In this document: in pieces, positions 61,767 through 64,000 of the stretch
Layout: each line of letters starts with the position of its first letter
How positions within the stretch are numbered: position 1 is the stretch's first letter
Assembly (NCBI GenBank): GCA_019634975.1
Contig: JAHCAI010000003.1
Span: 1 to 64,000 of the forward strand
Source of the DNA: Burkholderiales bacterium
GTDB taxonomy: Bacteria > Pseudomonadota > Gammaproteobacteria > Burkholderiales > SG8-41
Direction of reading: 5' to 3'
Length of the DNA stretch: 64,000 nt
The notes under the pieces: generated by a model
Seen by the model: only the letters and a program-made list of their open reading frames with translations
What the model was told of the DNA's origin: nothing
Database searches by the model: none
Translations under genes and position numbers: made by a program

Positions 61767-63165
61767 TTTCCTGCGCAGCACCAGCTTCCGGCTGCTGGCC
61801 TGGTATGCCGGCATGTTCGTGGCGTCGGTCGCGGTCCTGTTCGTGGTCGTTTACTGGATCACGGTCGCCGCGCTCGAGCAGCAGCTCAGCGATTCGGTGG
61901 AGCGGGAGAGCCAGGTACTGGCGGAGCTCTATCAGGGCGGCAATGTCAGCCGTGTCATGCGCGCCATCCAGCTGCGGATGATGGACCTGCGCCCGCCGCG
62001 GCGTTACTACCTGCTGCAGGACAATTCCGGCGCGCGCGTTGCCGGCAACCTGCCGCCGATGAAGCCCGTGGAGGGCAGGGTTGCACTTCCGGTATCGGCC
62101 CTGGTGGCTGATCCGGCGGTGCCCGGCGAGGATTTGTCCGGGGTGTATCCCGTTTTTGCGCGCGGCACCCTGCTCGATGGCGGCGAGTTCCTCCTGGTCG
62201 GGGAGAGCAGTTACCGGGGCATGAGAGCGCGCGAGGCCATCATTCTTGCGTTCGGTTGGGGCTTTGCGATCACCGTATTGCTGGCAGCGCTTGGCGGCGC
62301 CGCTCTGGGCGCGGGCTTCCTCAGGCGCATCGACGAGGTCAATCGCACGGCACGCTCGATCATGGACGGCAACCTGTCGATGCGGGTGCCGGCGCGCGGC
62401 GGCGGAGACGAGATGGACCAGCTGGCGCTCAACTTCAATGCGATGCTTGACCGCATCGAGGCCCTCATGAGCAACATCCGGCAGGTGTCCGACGACATTG
62501 CGCACGATCTGCGCACCCCTTTGAGCCGGCTGCGACAGCGCCTCGAGGCAGCGCGCGAAAAGGCGGGCGGCGAAGGCGGTGCCGCCATCGAGCAGGCGAT
62601 CGGCGATCTCGATGCTATCCTTGAGACGTTTTCGGCCCTGTTGCGCATCGGGCAGATCGAGGCAGGCGCCAGGCGTGCTGCCTTTGCTGAAGTCGATCTG
62701 TGCCGGATTGTAGGCACGGTCGTCGAAGCTTATGCGCCGGTCGCGGAGGACCGCGGCCAGCGGCTTCAGACCGATATCGGTGATTGTCCCGGGGTTCCGG
62801 GTGATCGCGAACTGCTGACCCAGATGGCGGCCAATCTGGTCGAGAATGCCATCAGCCACTGTCCGTCGGGCGTCGTGATCACGGCACAGCTGAAGTCCGT
62901 ATCCGGCCAGTGCGTGCTCAGCGTGGCCGACACCGGTCCCGGAATTCCCGCGGCGGAGCGGGGCAAGGTGCTGCACCGGTTTTACCGGCTCGAACGCAGC
63001 CGTACCACTCAGGGCAGCGGCCTCGGGCTGGCACTGGTCAAGGCTGTTGCAGATCTGCATGGCGCTGTGCTCACGCTGGAAGACAATGATCCCGGTCTGC
63101 GCGTATCGGTCCGTTTCCGCGAGTCGCCCGTCCGCATTGGCGAAGCCGGCGCGCGTACGCAGTGA
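61753..63165 (+). CDS. Sensor histidine kinase
   Basis: 470 residues: a membrane segment near residues 15-40, a periplasmic domain of about 110 residues without clear family, a second membrane segment (FGWGFAITVLLAALGGAALG), HAMP, the HisKA motif DDIAHDLRTPLSRLR with His251, and an HATPase domain with N, G1 (ADTGPGIPAAERG) and G2 (GSGLGLALVKAV) boxes. It pairs with the upstream regulator. Confidence 0.92.
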   Translation: MSPANFLRSTSFRLLAWYAGMFVASVAVLFVVVYWITVAALEQQLSDSVERESQVLAELYQGGNVSRVMRAIQLRMMDLRPPRRYYLLQDNSGARVAGNLPPMKPVEGRVALPVSALVADPAVPGEDLSGVYPVFARGTLLDGGEFLLVGESSYRGMRAREAIILAFGWGFAITVLLAALGGAALGAGFLRRIDEVNRTARSIMDGNLSMRVPARGGGDEMDQLALNFNAMLDRIEALMSNIRQVSDDIAHDLRTPLSRLRQRLEAAREKAGGEGGAAIEQAIGDLDAILETFSALLRIGQIEAGARRAAFAEVDLCRIVGTVVEAYAPVAEDRGQRLQTDIGDCPGVPGDRELLTQMAANLVENAISHCPSGVVITAQLKSVSGQCVLSVADTGPGIPAAERGKVLHRFYRLERSRTTQGSGLGLALVKAVADLHGAVLTLEDNDPGLRVSVRFRESPVRIGEAGARTQ

Positions 63166-63356
63166 CGGAGCGTAGTCCGCAAGTTTCGCGCAAGTTTCGG
63201 GCGCCGCTGCGGGGCGTTGCCGCCATTCGCGTTTACCCGTGCTTTACCCACGGATTACATGTTCGTAAACAAGCGATTTTTCCGGAAATGCGATTTATCG
63301 TGCGTTCGTCAACACTAGGTTGGCGAACCCCATCCCCCGATATCCAGGAGAATCGC

Positions 63357-63608
63357 ATGAATCGCAAAATTGTTTTGGTACTGTCCCTTGCCGGTGCGCT
63401 GGTGCTGCCGCAAGCCGCTGTCTTTGCCGATGATGGCAAACAGGAGGCACCGAAGCCGGAGCTGACTTCCCAGAGCGATGAGAAGCCGACGCAGCCTGCG
63501 CCGGAGCTGGTTGCGGAAGGTGATGGCAAGCCCACCCAGCCGGCACCGGAGCTGATCGCCGAGGGCGACGGTAAGCCGCAACAGCCGGCTCCCGAACTGA
63601 GCGCCTGA
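63357..63608 (+). CDS. Small secreted protein with PAPEL tandem repeats
   Basis: An 83-residue protein with a signal peptide (VLVLSLAGALVLPQAAVFA). After a short linker come three repeats of about 15 residues, each with PAPEL and AEGDGKPTQ. CAGGAG precedes the ATG. It lies 191 bases after the histidine kinase gene on the same strand and could be its target or sensor accessory. Function unknown. Confidence 0.75.
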   Translation: MNRKIVLVLSLAGALVLPQAAVFADDGKQEAPKPELTSQSDEKPTQPAPELVAEGDGKPTQPAPELIAEGDGKPQQPAPELSA

Positions 63609-63672
63609 CTGGCCTGGCCGCGCGCATTCCCCGGTGCGCGGGCCGGTGCGGAATCACCGGTGATTCCGCTGC

Positions 63673-63705
63673 AACCACCGGCATCTGTTTGCCGGTGGTT
63701 TTTTA
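63673..63705 (+). terminator. Intrinsic terminator after the repeat protein
   Basis: AACCACCGGC and GCCGGTGGTT arms around an eight-base loop, followed by TTTTTT. It closes the two-component/secreted-protein region. A further GGAATCACCGGTGATTCC palindrome lies directly upstream. Confidence 0.85.
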
Positions 63706-63897
63706 TTGACGTTTACGGGCTCTTCCTGCCTGCGTTTGCGCTGCCGCGTTCGGCAGGCGCATGCACTCCACCCTGAGCAATGCCGGAGCGTGAAGCAGCG
63801 GGCAAGGTGAGTGCACCTTGTCTGATCCTTATATACTGATGCTCCGGATGCAAAAGGAGCGGCCAGTGTTTCTGTTTGTCCTGCACGGTGGCGAATC

Positions 63898-64000
63898 ATG
63901 AATCTCATGATGTTCCTTGCCGGCCTCGCAATACTCGTGCTCGGCGCCAATCTGCTGGTGCGCGGCGCCTCGAAATTCGCGCTGTCCTTCGGCATTTCGC
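63898..64000 (+). CDS. Ca2+/Na+ antiporter family protein, start only
   Basis: The first 34 codons (MMFLAGLAILVLGANLLVRG, then ASKFALSFGIS) match the first helix of the CaCA antiporters (YrbG-like), including GANLLVRGAS. The gene runs off the window. Confidence 0.75.
   Translation, partial: MNLMMFLAGLAILVLGANLLVRGASKFALSFGIS

Overview
The window is chromosomal DNA from a GC-rich betaproteobacterium, probably Burkholderiales or a close relative. The signs are three Bug-type (tripartite tricarboxylate) substrate-binding proteins, BamC, a RoxA-type ribosomal oxygenase, RF3, and the general codon use. No rRNA, tRNA or CRISPR array was seen.

Layout. (1) 1-6.8 kb: core genes (bamC 3' part, an MBL hydrolase, a Pro-Ala-rich lipoprotein, a DUF7931-like protein, roxA, slyD, mutS). 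(2) 6.7-27.2 kb: a genomic island of about 20.5 kb inserted in the 5' end of mutS. A 14-bp core is repeated at 6724-6737 and 27209-27222. The displaced native mutS start is still readable at the far end, and the island supplies a replacement 5' end. The island carries a P4-type integrase, an AbiE toxin-antitoxin pair, IS91 remnants, a CysB-like LysR regulator, a catabolic operon, IS630 and IS21 remnants, a second tyrosine integrase, a complete RIT (recombinase-in-trio) element, an AlpA-like regulator and a Phd/ParE-type pair. (3) 27.2-30.6 kb: TPR lipoprotein, suhB, trmJ, cysE. (4) 30.6-39.0 kb: an iron-sulfur operon running iscR, cysteine desulfurase, sufA-type, sufB, sufC, sufD, sufS, sufU, nfu, Rieske ferredoxin. 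(5) 39-50.5 kb: housekeeping and metabolic genes (membrane hydrolase, cytochrome c, serB, CDGSH protein, Bug protein, SDR, ynfA, a cyclase-like protein, prfC, a GNAT protein). (6) 50.5-64 kb: mfd, a PQQ-type sugar dehydrogenase, an AT-rich pair of unknown genes, gudD, rnk, a RelE/RHH pair, a rhodanese, a two-component system, a repeat-containing secreted protein and the start of a Ca2+/Na+ antiporter.

The island's catabolic operon (maleylacetate reductase, Bug protein, 3-carboxymuconate-cycloisomerase-like lyase, PDC-hydrolase-like amidohydrolase, Bug protein) has the enzyme set of the lower 4-sulfocatechol pathway: 3-sulfomuconate to 4-sulfomuconolactone to maleylacetate plus sulfite to 3-oxoadipate. 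The CysB-like regulators and a broken phosphosulfolactate-synthase-like gene beside it fit a sulfonate theme. The ring-cleavage dioxygenase is not in the window, and the operon ends at IS debris.

The main structural observations are the mutS 5'-end exchange, a RIT element inserted at the catalytic-tyrosine codon of another integrase with its C-terminus regenerated, a 30-bp AT-rich dispersed repeat in five copies, and a repeat cluster carried in frame inside mfd. All assignments come from reading the sequence; no database search was run.
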